From Bordetella parapertussis (lineage in GTDB: Bacteria; Pseudomonadota; Gammaproteobacteria; Burkholderiales; Burkholderiaceae_C): a DNA stretch of 23,127 bases. The notes beneath the pieces were generated by a model. That model saw only the letters and a program-made list of their open reading frames with translations, did no database searches and was not told the origin of the DNA. Location of the stretch: positions 1 through 23,127 of the forward strand of contig CAMCNE010000030.1 in NCBI GenBank assembly GCA_945875935.1, read 5' to 3'. This document shows positions 14,584 through 22,086 of the stretch, in pieces. Both the position numbers and the translations under genes were made by a program. How positions within the stretch are numbered: position 1 is the stretch's first letter; the number at the start of each line of letters is the position of its first letter.

Positions 14584-15787
14584 AGGCCAGCACGACGTTG
14601 GTGCCGCCAAAGGCAAATGAACTGCTGATGGCCGCTTGCAAGGACGGCAGGCTTTGTGCTGCGCCCAGGATGAGCGGCACGTTGCAGGCTTCGTCGGGGG
14701 CTGTGCAGGTGGCCGTGGGCGGCGCCTGACGCTGCTGCAGTGACATCACGGTGATCAGCGCTTCGAGCGCACCGGCGGCGCCCAGCAGGTGACCGTGCAT
14801 CGATTTGGTCGAGCTCACGCGCAGCGCGTCGATGTCGTCGCCCCAGACCTGTCGCAGGGCTTCGCATTCGACCCCGTCGCCCACGCGCGTGGCGGTGCCG
14901 TGGGCGTTGCAGTAGCCGATGTCCCGCGCGGCCAGTCCGCTCGATCGCAGCGCGCTGCGCAGCGCGCGCACCTGACCGCTGGCATCGGGCTTGGTCATGT
15001 GCACCGCGTCGCAGCTGACGCCGCTGCCGGCAAAGCGCGCGCGCACCGGAGCCTGGCGTGCCAGCGCATGCTCACGCGATTCGAGCACCAGCATCGCTGC
15101 GCCTTCGCCCAGGGCAAAGCCGGTGCGGTGGGTGTCGAACGGGCGGCACGACTGGCTGGGGTCGGTGGCGTCGGGTGTGGCCAGTGTTTGCAGCGCCTGC
15201 CAGGCGCGCACCACGCCGGGCACCAGCAGGGCTTCTGCGCCGCCGGCGATCGCGATGTCGATGTCGCCCGCGGCGATGGCCTTGGCCGCCTCGGCGATCG
15301 CCACAGCCGACGAGGCGCAGGCCACCGAGTAGGTGTAGGCCGGGCCCTGAGCGCCCGCGCGTATAGCGATGTGTGCGGCCGGTGCGTTGGTCATGGTGGC
15401 CACCACCGTCAGCGGCGACACCCGTTTGCCCAAGCGTGCTGCCTCGTAGCCGTCTTCAAGGGCCGAGGCGCCACCCATGCCGCTGCCGATGAACACGCCG
15501 ATGCGCTCGCCATCCAGACCTGCCGGCCAGCAGGCATCGGCCTTGGCCAATTCGGCGGCTGCCACGGCCATCTGGCTCACGCGGTCCACGCCGACGAGTT
15601 GCAGTTTGCTGAACCAGCGAGCGGGAGAAAAGTCGACGCTGGCCACCGCTGCCGGTGCCGTTCCATCGCGGTTCCACAGCGCGATGGCTGAATGACCCTT
15701 GAGCAAGGCGCCGAAGACGACTGCGGGGTCATCGCCGTGCGGCGATACCAGCCCGAGGCCGGAGATCACCACATCGCGCATGTTCAT
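14567..15787 (-). CDS. Beta-ketoacyl-ACP synthase, FabF (KAS II)-like
   Basis: A condensing enzyme that extends an acyl chain on a carrier protein by decarboxylative Claisen condensation. The 406 residues are normal for the family and the full Cys-His-His set is present: Cys157 in SVACASSAVA, His296 in CNAHGTAT and His333 in KSMHGHLLGAAG. The glycine-rich C-terminal FAFGGTNVVL is intact. It is clearly not FabH (which has Cys-His-Asn). The start ATG at 15787 overlaps the stop of the carrier-protein gene by four bases. It is unlikely to be the housekeeping fabF, because it sits in a specialised cluster with its own carrier protein and no malonyltransferase. Chain length and substrate cannot be deduced. 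Confidence 0.94.
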   Translation of the reverse strand: MNMRDVVISGLGLVSPHGDDPAVVFGALLKGHSAIALWNRDGTAPAAVASVDFSPARWFSKLQLVGVDRVSQMAVAAAELAKADACWPAGLDGERIGVFIGSGMGGASALEDGYEAARLGKRVSPLTVVATMTNAPAAHIAIRAGAQGPAYTYSVACASSAVAIAEAAKAIAAGDIDIAIAGGAEALLVPGVVRAWQALQTLATPDATDPSQSCRPFDTHRTGFALGEGAAMLVLESREHALARQAPVRARFAGSGVSCDAVHMTKPDASGQVRALRSALRSSGLAARDIGYCNAHGTATRVGDGVECEALRQVWGDDIDALRVSSTKSMHGHLLGAAGALEALITVMSLQQRQAPPTATCTAPDEACNVPLILGAAQSLPSLQAAISSSFAFGGTNVVLAFTRHD

Positions 15788-16029
15788 TTCAGGGCGACGG
15801 CTCCCCGCACCTCATCAACCACCTGCGCCAGTTCGGCCAGGGTGTGCACGTTGGCGCGTGATTCCGGGTAGTCGATGCCGAAGTGATCTTCGATGTTGAA
15901 CATCAACTCGGCCAGTGCCAGCGAGTCGAGTCCGAAATCAGCCAACGGTTGATGCGGGTCGATCGACGCTGGGTCGATGTCGTAGGCCTTTTGAATCAGC
16001 CCCAGCAGTTCGTTCATGCAGCCTGTCAT
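15784..16029 (-). CDS. Acyl carrier protein (first of two)
   Basis: A small carrier that holds the growing acyl group on phosphopantetheine. It has 81 residues with the attachment site Ser36 in FGLDSLALAELMF. The four-helix carrier fold is apparent, with a PLADFGLDSL loop and helix 2. The gene overlaps the hydrolase upstream by four bases and the ketosynthase downstream by four bases, so the three are almost certainly translated together and should act on the same intermediate. It differs from the second carrier (20076-20312) around the Ser, suggesting different partner enzymes. Confidence 0.94.
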   Translation of the reverse strand: MTGCMNELLGLIQKAYDIDPASIDPHQPLADFGLDSLALAELMFNIEDHFGIDYPESRANVHTLAELAQVVDEVRGAVALK

Positions 16030-16979
16030 GGGTGCGTTCCTGTGTGGTCGTTGGCGACCCTCAAAACCTCAGCCGGCGAATGCGAGCTGCCAGCGGCCGT
16101 CGGTTCGACGCTCTCGCGTGCCGTTCGTTCCGCCTTGCCAGCGCATTTCAGCAGCTCTGCCGTGACACGCTGGCGATCATTGTCCATGGTGATCATGTGG
16201 TACGAGTCCTCGAGCACCACGAGCCGGTTGGCGTCGCCGGGCAAGGTGTTGAACGCATCGCGCACCATGCCGATGCTGCAGATCTCATCTTGCGTGGAGC
16301 TCATGACAACCGTGGGAACCTGCAGTGCTGGCAGCTGCTTTTGGACATGCCTCATGAGCTGCTCCGACTGGTTGATGGCCCACAGCGGCAAGGTGGAAGG
16401 CCCCGCGGCACTGCTGGAGCGCGACTCCATGTCGCGCTCGACCCAGCGCCGGATTTTCTCATTCTTGATGCCGTAAGGAGCGCTCTCGGGAATGTGAATC
16501 CAGCGGTCGAATCCCAGTACATACCCTAGCTTTCGCCAAGCCCACCAGCGCCCGCGCCCCCAGCCGTCGTAGCCAAAACTCGGCGCCAGCATCACCAGCG
16601 ACTTCACGTTGAATTCGCCGCGTGCGGCCACGGCCGCGGCCAGCATGCCGCCGGTGCACAAGCCGCCGAGCACGAACGGCCGATCGACGCCAACTTGCTC
16701 GCGAATGGCATCGCAGGCGGCATCGACCCAGTTCTCCCACCGGTTGAAGCGCCTGCGGTTGGCCTCGGTGTAGCCCTTGATGTCGGGCACGATCAGCTCG
16801 ACGCCACGCGATTGCAGCGGCAGCGAGATCAAGCCGAACTCGCGCGTGGTGCTGAGCAGCCCATGCAGCAGAACGACCGGCAACAGCTCGGGATCATGCT
16901 TGGGGGACGTTCTCGGGGGCGTGACCTGAGGCGGCACCTCAGGCACCAAGGCGTCTTGCGCGGTCTTCAAACCAGGCAC
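16026..16979 (-). CDS. Alpha/beta hydrolase with Cys in place of the nucleophilic Ser (possible acyltransferase or thioesterase)
   Basis: A cytoplasmic alpha/beta-hydrolase fold protein of 317 residues, no signal peptide. The oxyanion motif LLHGLLS (37-43) is followed by the nucleophile elbow GGLCTGGM (105-112), where Cys108 (codon TGC at 16656-16658) stands where Ser is usual. Asp231 (STQDEI) and His261 (DSYHMITMD) complete a Cys-Asp-His triad. Poly-hydroxyalkanoate synthases share the GxCxGG elbow and keep the acyl chain on Cys, so an acyl-transfer or chain-release role on the neighbouring carrier protein is a reasonable inference. Ser-type esterase activity is less likely. The start is the GTG at 16979; an in-frame stop lies five codons upstream and no good ribosome-binding site is seen, so the true start could be a little further in. 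The N-terminal 30 residues are Pro-rich and probably disordered. Confidence 0.85.
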   Translation of the reverse strand: MPGLKTAQDALVPEVPPQVTPPRTSPKHDPELLPVVLLHGLLSTTREFGLISLPLQSRGVELIVPDIKGYTEANRRRFNRWENWVDAACDAIREQVGVDRPFVLGGLCTGGMLAAAVAARGEFNVKSLVMLAPSFGYDGWGRGRWWAWRKLGYVLGFDRWIHIPESAPYGIKNEKIRRWVERDMESRSSSAAGPSTLPLWAINQSEQLMRHVQKQLPALQVPTVVMSSTQDEICSIGMVRDAFNTLPGDANRLVVLEDSYHMITMDNDRQRVTAELLKCAGKAERTARESVEPTAAGSSHSPAEVLRVANDHTGTHP

Positions 16980-17116
16980 TCGAGGCGAAACTCAGGACGG
17001 GACAGGCTTGAGTTCATGCTCGAGTCTTGGTGGGGCTGGTCAAGGAGACCGGAGGCAGCCAATCGCAGGCCGCGATGCTGCGATCGAGTTTAAGCGGGGA
17101 CTGTCCAGGGCTGCGG
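16980..17116. other. Spacer between the sugar-gene block and the hydrolase-ACP-KS block
   Basis: These 137 bases are the only real gap in the right-hand minus-strand cluster. No terminator is seen: an inverted repeat (ATCGCA/TGCGAT, 17062-17084) has no T-run. No clear promoter is seen either. Transcription probably reads through, but a separate start for the hydrolase block is possible. Confidence 0.4.
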
Positions 17117-18250
17117 TCAGCGCGGGCCTGACAGCGCAGCGCATGCCTGACGCACCGCCGCGATCACCGCATCGACCGCGCTGGCGTCGAGCGTGGGCCC
17201 GATGGGCAGACTCAGCTCTTCGTCGGCCCAGGCCAGTGCGAGCGGCAGCGAGCACGCAGCGGCCGGTGAGTCGGCATAGGCGGCCTGACGGTGCACGGCG
17301 GTGGGGTAGTGCACCAGCGTTTCCACACCGCGCGCGGCCAACGCATCGGCCAGCGCCTGGCGCTGACCGTGGCGCACCGCAAACAGGTGCCACGCCGATG
17401 AGGTGTGGGCGTCGTCGGCCAGCGGCAAGGTGAGCCCGGGCACGTCGGCCAGCGCTGCGAAGTAGCGACGCGCCACCGACGCGCGGTGCTGGTTGTCCGC
17501 ATCAAGACAGCGCAGCCGCTCGCGCAGGAAGGCGGCCTGGATCTCGTCGAGGCGCGAGTTCACGCCCACCGCCTCGTGCTTGTATTTCTGGCGCGAGCCG
17601 TAGTTGCGCAGCAGCCGCAGGCGATCGGCCAGCGCGTCGTCGTCGGTCGTCACCGCACCGGCGTCGCCGAGAGCGCCCAGGTTCTTGCCCGGATAAAAGC
17701 TGAACGCGCCCGCATCGCCCAGACCGCCGCAGCGGCGGCCGAAATGCCGCGCGCCGTGGGCCTGCGCCGCATCTTCGAGCAGCTTCAGACCATGCCGAGC
17801 GGCGATCTCGCGCAAGGGCCCCATGGGAGCCGGTCGGCCATACAGATGTACCACCACGATGGCCCGTGTGCGCGGCGTGATGGCCGCTTCGACGAGGTCG
17901 GGGTCCATGGCCGCGCTCAGCGCCTCGGGCTCGACCGGCACCGGTTGCGCGCCGGTCTGGCTGACCGCCAGCCAGGTGGCGATGAAGGTGTGCGACGGCA
18001 CGATGACCTCGTCTTGCGCGCCGATGCCCCAGGCCTGCAGCACCAGGTGCAAGGCGTCGAGCCCGTTGCCCACGCCCACGCAGTGCTTCACCCCGCAGTA
18101 GTCGGCGAACTCGCGTTCGAAGGCGGCGCACTCTTCGCCGAGCACGACGCGGCCGCTGTCGAGCACGCGTTGCAGCGCTGCCTGATAGGCCGCCTGATGG
18201 CGCAGATTGATCGCGCGAAGATCGAGAAACGGAACCGCCACGGTGCTCAT
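17117..18250 (-). CDS. DegT/DnrJ/EryC1-family sugar aminotransferase (FdtB/QdtB-like)
   Basis: A PLP enzyme that transfers an amino group to a nucleotide-linked keto-sugar. The 377 residues match family length. The PLP Lys is Lys189 in FSFYPGKNLGALGD, and Asp160 in LEDAAQAHGA contacts the cofactor ring. GNGLDALHL (61-69) is the phosphate-binding region. The start at 18250 is fixed by the ATGA overlap with the ketoisomerase gene, and the next gene upstream being an FdtA-type isomerase points to a 3-keto substrate. The product would then be a dTDP-3-amino-3,6-dideoxyhexose (Fuc3N- or Qui3N-type). The rmlA/rmlB genes for the precursor are not in the window. A 4-aminotransferase of the VioA type cannot be excluded from sequence alone. 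Confidence 0.92.
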   Translation of the reverse strand: MSTVAVPFLDLRAINLRHQAAYQAALQRVLDSGRVVLGEECAAFEREFADYCGVKHCVGVGNGLDALHLVLQAWGIGAQDEVIVPSHTFIATWLAVSQTGAQPVPVEPEALSAAMDPDLVEAAITPRTRAIVVVHLYGRPAPMGPLREIAARHGLKLLEDAAQAHGARHFGRRCGGLGDAGAFSFYPGKNLGALGDAGAVTTDDDALADRLRLLRNYGSRQKYKHEAVGVNSRLDEIQAAFLRERLRCLDADNQHRASVARRYFAALADVPGLTLPLADDAHTSSAWHLFAVRHGQRQALADALAARGVETLVHYPTAVHRQAAYADSPAAACSLPLALAWADEELSLPIGPTLDASAVDAVIAAVRQACAALSGPR

Positions 18251-18696
18251 TTGTCGATGTCGGGCACGCGGCGTTGTGGCGGCTGGCGGCGGCCGTGCAC
18301 GGCCACCATGAAGGCGCTGTAGTCGCGGATGTAATCGGCCTCGTCGAAGTGCTCCGAGGCCAGCACCATGCACACGCTGCCCGACGAGAAGTTGTCGAGT
18401 TCGCGCCAGGTCATCGGCGGGATGTACAGCGCGTTGTACGAGCGGTTGAGGTGGACACGCTTTCGGTCGAAGCCGTCGTCGAGCACGATGTCGAAACTGC
18501 CCGACATGGCGATCATCAGTTGATGCAGCTGAAGGTGCGCATGGCCGCCGCGCTCCGAGCCACCCGGCACGTCATAGAGGTAGTACACGCGTCGAATGTC
18601 GAACGGTGCTTGCCTGCCGGCCTCGACGAAGGTGAGGTTGCCGCGCGGGTCCTGAATGCGTGGCAGCTCGGTGATGATGCAGTCGGCGATGGCCAT
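18247..18696 (-). CDS. WxcM/FdtA-type dTDP-4-keto-6-deoxyglucose 3,4-ketoisomerase
   Basis: A small cupin-fold enzyme that moves the keto group of dTDP-4-keto-6-deoxyglucose from C4 to C3. The 149 residues contain the family signature RGGHAHLQLHQ (49-59), with His52 and His54 at the positions of the catalytic histidines of FdtA. The flanking conserved segments are DPRGNLTFVE, YYLYDVPGG, NRSYNALYIPPMTWREL and ASEHFDEADYIRDY. Whether it gives the galacto (FdtA) or gluco (QdtA) product cannot be decided here. It overlaps the aminotransferase by four bases, the usual pairing for 3-amino sugar synthesis, and begins 21 bases after the acyl ligase gene. Confidence 0.92.
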   Translation of the reverse strand: MAIADCIITELPRIQDPRGNLTFVEAGRQAPFDIRRVYYLYDVPGGSERGGHAHLQLHQLMIAMSGSFDIVLDDGFDRKRVHLNRSYNALYIPPMTWRELDNFSSGSVCMVLASEHFDEADYIRDYSAFMVAVHGRRQPPQRRVPDIDK

Positions 18697-18717
18697 GACG
18701 ATTCCTTGCGTTCAGGT

Positions 18718-20073
18718 TCAGGCATTTTGAGGCGCGCGCGCCTTTTTGTGACGTGCGGTGTACAGCGCGCCGTCTTCGATCACCACCCGCGCCGGCACCT
18801 TGTAGGCGGCCAGGCGTTCGCGGCAGGCCAACCGCACGCGCGACTTCAGCGCGTCGAGGGCTTCGGGCTCGCTCAGCACGATGCGAGCCACGATGATCTG
18901 ACCCAGCAGCGCGTTGCTCTCGCCGTGCACGGCCACGTCGATCACGTGGGGCAGTTCCATGATCACCTCTTCGATCTCGGCCGGGTAGACCTTCTGTCCG
19001 CCCACGTTGATGAGGTCGGTGATGCGACCGAGGATGCGCACATAGTCGCCATCGCACTCGACGCGGTCTTGCGTGTTGAACCAGCCCTCGTCATCGAAGG
19101 CCGACGGCGCGTTCAGGTAGCCGACCATCGAGAACTCCGACTTGATCCACAGGATGCCGTCGACCACCTTGGTGGCAAAGCCGGCACCGCCCACGCGCAT
19201 CCACAGCGAGCCGTCCTCGCGCGACTTCGAGCCCAGCACGCCCACTTCCGACAGCCCGTAGGTCTGCTGCAGCGTGACCTGCGGCAGCGCCTGGCGCAGG
19301 CGATCGAGCGTGGTCTGCGGCATCACCTCGGTGCCGTAGGTGATGCGCCGCAGCGACGACAGGTCGTAGACCTCGTGCGTGCGCGAGGCCATCAGCAGGT
19401 TCAAGAACGAGGGCGTCGTCGGCAGCAGCGCCACGTGGTGCGTCTGGATGGCTTCGCAGATGCTCTTGACCGAGCGGTCGGCGACGCTCACCACCGTGCC
19501 CAGGCTCGACGTGATGGCCAGGATGGTGTTGAAGCCACCGAAGTGGTCGAACATCAAAAAGGGCACCGCCACCACCGGCTCGCGCTGCTTGACGAACTTG
19601 TGGGCCACGCGCTCGAGGTCGTGCAAGATGCCCTTGGGCTTGCCCGTCGAGCCCGACGAGAACAGCACCAGGCCCGGTGAGCCCGAGGCGATGAAGCTCT
19701 CCAGCAGCGCGTTGTCGCTGGCCACCGCATGGCGACTCAGTGTGGGTTGCTCGGCGCCGGGGGTGAATTCGAATTTCCAGTCGCAGCCGCAGATGGCCAG
19801 CGCGGTGTCGACTTCGACCACCGATTCGCGCGTCAGCGGGATGACCACGTTGGCATGGCGCGCCAGTGCCAGCATCAGCGCGAACGCCTGCGGCGTGTAG
19901 TCGCCGAGGATCACCACGCGCTCACCGGCACGCACACCGTGCTCGCCCAGCAAGCGGCCGAAATGCTCGATGCGCTCGATCAGCTGCGCGTAGGTGCACA
20001 CCTGATCGTCATGAATGAAAGCCGGCTGCTGCGATGCGGATGCAAAGCGCTCGATCAGCCAGTCCAGCGACAT
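18718..20073 (-). CDS. AMP-dependent acyl-adenylating enzyme (ANL superfamily)
   Basis: Activates a carboxylic acid as an acyl-adenylate and should load it on a thiol, most likely the carrier protein encoded 2 bases upstream. The 451 residues are on the short side. Core motifs are A3 LVLFSSGSTGKPKG (135-148), A5 TYGLSEVG (271-278) and A8 GRITDLINVGGQKVYPAEIE (349-368). Two motifs deviate: the usual TGD of A7 is TQD (Asp336 kept), and the A10 region reads LYTARHKKAR, so the catalytic Lys (443 or 444) lacks the normal preceding Gly. It still has the residues for adenylation and may be a stand-alone carrier-loading enzyme. The acid is unknown. Confidence 0.92.
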   Translation of the reverse strand: MSLDWLIERFASASQQPAFIHDDQVCTYAQLIERIEHFGRLLGEHGVRAGERVVILGDYTPQAFALMLALARHANVVIPLTRESVVEVDTALAICGCDWKFEFTPGAEQPTLSRHAVASDNALLESFIASGSPGLVLFSSGSTGKPKGILHDLERVAHKFVKQREPVVAVPFLMFDHFGGFNTILAITSSLGTVVSVADRSVKSICEAIQTHHVALLPTTPSFLNLLMASRTHEVYDLSSLRRITYGTEVMPQTTLDRLRQALPQVTLQQTYGLSEVGVLGSKSREDGSLWMRVGGAGFATKVVDGILWIKSEFSMVGYLNAPSAFDDEGWFNTQDRVECDGDYVRILGRITDLINVGGQKVYPAEIEEVIMELPHVIDVAVHGESNALLGQIIVARIVLSEPEALDALKSRVRLACRERLAAYKVPARVVIEDGALYTARHKKARAPQNA

Positions 20074-20075
20074 GC

Positions 20076-20312
20076 TCAGGCCCCCGTCAGTTCATCAAGC
20101 ACCAGCTTGATCAGCGCGTACGAGGTGATGTTGGCGGCGTCCTCGTCGGGGATGCTCACCTTGAACTCTTCTTCGAGCGCGAGCACCAGGTTCATGTGCT
20201 TGAGCGAGTCCCAGGACGGCACGTTGTCCATGCTTGTGTCTGGCGTGATGGACTGCGCCGGCACGCGCAGCACGCTGGCCATCAACTCGCGCAGGGCTTG
20301 TTCATTCACCAT
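20076..20312 (-). CDS. Acyl carrier protein (second of two, FkbH-associated type)
   Basis: A carrier protein of 78 residues with the phosphopantetheine site Ser36 in PSWDSLKHMNLVLALEEEF. The WDSLxHxxL context is typical of carriers that work with FkbH-like or surface-glycan enzymes rather than FabC/AcpP, whose motif is GADSLDTVEL. The ATG at 20312 lies inside the FkbH-like gene (11-base overlap), with AAGGTG just upstream. The ligase gene starts 2 bases after its stop. This tight packing marks FkbH-like protein, carrier and ligase as a functional unit. Confidence 0.93.
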   Translation of the reverse strand: MVNEQALRELMASVLRVPAQSITPDTSMDNVPSWDSLKHMNLVLALEEEFKVSIPDEDAANITSYALIKLVLDELTGA

Positions 20313-22086
20313 GGGTCACCTTGATCCAGTCAGCTTCGGGGGGATGGAATTGGTCGATCGCGATGCGATAGCGCTTTGCGCCATCGACATTCTCGACGGG
20401 CGCGAGGCCCAGCCGGTCATAGAAGTCGGCGACCTGCGCGTTCTTGGGCGTGGGTTTGAACTCGGCCTCGAGCGTGACGCAGCCGTGCCGCGCAGCCTCG
20501 GCGGCCAGGTGCGGCCAGATCGAGAACTCGACACCGCGGCCGATCACGCGGCAGCTCATCAGGAAGGCTTCGATGCGCGCTGTTTGCCCGGCCCAGCTCA
20601 GCACCGCCACGCCGGTCAGCCCGGCGCTGCCGAACTTGTCGATCACCGTGAGTGAATAGACGCAGCCGTTGGCACTTTCCATGCGCTCGCGGATCTCGCC
20701 GGGCGTTAGGCGCAGCGTCGTCAGATTGAACTGGTTGGACTTTTGCGTGAGCTCGCTGATGCGGGCGATCTCGTCGAACGAGTTGCGCTGGAGCTCGACG
20801 CGCAGCTCGAGCGAAGCCAGGTATTCATCGTGCGTGGCGAACTGCGATTGCTCCTGCAGGGCCTGCTGGCGCTGGCGGTACTGCTCGGTCTTGGACTGGC
20901 TTTGCGCGCTCACGCCGCCGGCCACAAAGAGCTCGCGCACTTCCTGGATCACCCGCGCATAGTCGGGCAGCGCGGCGGGCACCTGGATCACCCGCACCTC
21001 GGGCAGCGCTGCGCGCACGCCCGCGCATTCAAACTCCGAGTCGTCGACAAACACCAGGCTGTCCAGACCGATGTTGAGTTCGCGCGCCAGCTCGCGCAGG
21101 TTGCTGACCTTGTCGGCCCAGTTCACCTTGGCCAGCGTGATGTGTTCGCGCTTGATCACCGCATGCGCATGGCGCTCGAGCACTTCATCAACGTCTTGCG
21201 CGTTGTTCTTGCTGCACAGGCACAGCAGCACGCCTTGACGCTCGAGTGCCACGAAGGCCTGTTGCGCCTGCCAGTACACACGCCCTGGGTAGCTGTGCGG
21301 ATCGAGCCGAATGCCTTCGAGCAGGTCCTCGCCGATGACGCCGCCCCACAGCGTGTTGTCGCAGTCGAGCACCAGCGCCTTGTAGAAATAGCTGCCAAAG
21401 CCGCGCGAGGCCAGCGCGATGCGGCGGGCGAACTCGTTGAGAAACGCCGGCGTGTAAGGCGCCGTGTTGCGCAGGTAGAAGCGGCGGTCGAACGACGCGG
21501 CCGCACCCAGCGACTCGACGATGGCCGCGGTGTCGATCAGGCGTACGTTGACGAAGCCGGCGGCCACGTCGCGCAGCGCCGCGTTGAAGCGATCGATCGC
21601 CCGCGTGACCGCGTCGGCCTGGCCGATGTCGACCGCGTGTCCATAGCGATGGAAGGTGCCCACATAGACCGCCGGCAGCGCTTGCGCCGCGCGCAGCGCG
21701 AGCGACAGCCGGGCACGGAAATCGGCTTCCTTCAGATCCACCGCATCGGCCGGCAGCGTCTCGAGCTGGTGCTCGAAGGCTGGCAGCAGGTTGTCGAAGA
21801 AGCTCAGCAAGACCATGGCCTGCAGGCCCGCCGCGGCGAAGCGCGAGGCATCGCCCGGCGCGTCGTCGTGATCGCCCATCTCGACGCTCATGCGCACACC
21901 GGCCAGCAGCGCGTGCTTGCGCAAAAAGGTGCCCAGCAGCTCGACGCTCACGTTCGACGACACGCCCACGGCGATCTCGCTGCGCGGCTCGATCAGCCCG
22001 GTCAGCCGCTCGACCGCGTCGATGGTGCGAGTGAGCGTGGCGCCGGGGGCTGAAAGCTCCGCCAGCAAGGTGGCGACCTCGCTCAC
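20302..22086 (-). CDS. FkbH-like HAD-IIIC family protein (probable glyceryl-ACP-forming enzyme)
   Basis: FkbH-type enzymes dephosphorylate 1,3-bisphosphoglycerate and put the glyceryl group on a carrier protein. The 594 residues show an N-terminal SGNH-like region (about 1-225). A HAD-IIIC domain follows, with the nucleophile and acid Asp241 and Asp243 in VLDCDNTLWGG, Ser292 in CSKNN and the acidic pair Asp348-Asp349 in FVDDSEFE. A C-terminal GNAT-like domain runs from about 430 to 585 (SCRVIGRGVE). The three-part layout equals that of long FkbH proteins in surface-glycan and flagellin-glycan clusters. The start overlaps the stop of the hydratase-reductase gene by four bases. The stop overlaps the carrier gene by 11 bases. 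Glyceryl transfer is inferred from the family. Confidence 0.93.
   Translation of the reverse strand: MSEVATLLAELSAPGATLTRTIDAVERLTGLIEPRSEIAVGVSSNVSVELLGTFLRKHALLAGVRMSVEMGDHDDAPGDASRFAAAGLQAMVLLSFFDNLLPAFEHQLETLPADAVDLKEADFRARLSLALRAAQALPAVYVGTFHRYGHAVDIGQADAVTRAIDRFNAALRDVAAGFVNVRLIDTAAIVESLGAAASFDRRFYLRNTAPYTPAFLNEFARRIALASRGFGSYFYKALVLDCDNTLWGGVIGEDLLEGIRLDPHSYPGRVYWQAQQAFVALERQGVLLCLCSKNNAQDVDEVLERHAHAVIKREHITLAKVNWADKVSNLRELARELNIGLDSLVFVDDSEFECAGVRAALPEVRVIQVPAALPDYARVIQEVRELFVAGGVSAQSQSKTEQYRQRQQALQEQSQFATHDEYLASLELRVELQRNSFDEIARISELTQKSNQFNLTTLRLTPGEIRERMESANGCVYSLTVIDKFGSAGLTGVAVLSWAGQTARIEAFLMSCRVIGRGVEFSIWPHLAAEAARHGCVTLEAEFKPTPKNAQVADFYDRLGLAPVENVDGAKRYRIAIDQFHPPEADWIKVTHGE

Noticed and set aside
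14567..15787. Housekeeping fabF
   Set aside because: The context is a specialised cluster with its own carrier protein, a Cys-type hydrolase and sugar genes, without fabD, fabG or acpP in the usual order.
17062..17084. Inverted repeat ATCGCA/TGCGAT as a terminator after the aminotransferase gene
   Set aside because: Short stem, 11-base loop and no T-run on either strand.
20743..22053. 436-codon plus-strand open frame opposite the FkbH-like gene
   Set aside because: Antisense shadow with biased composition and no recognisable motif.
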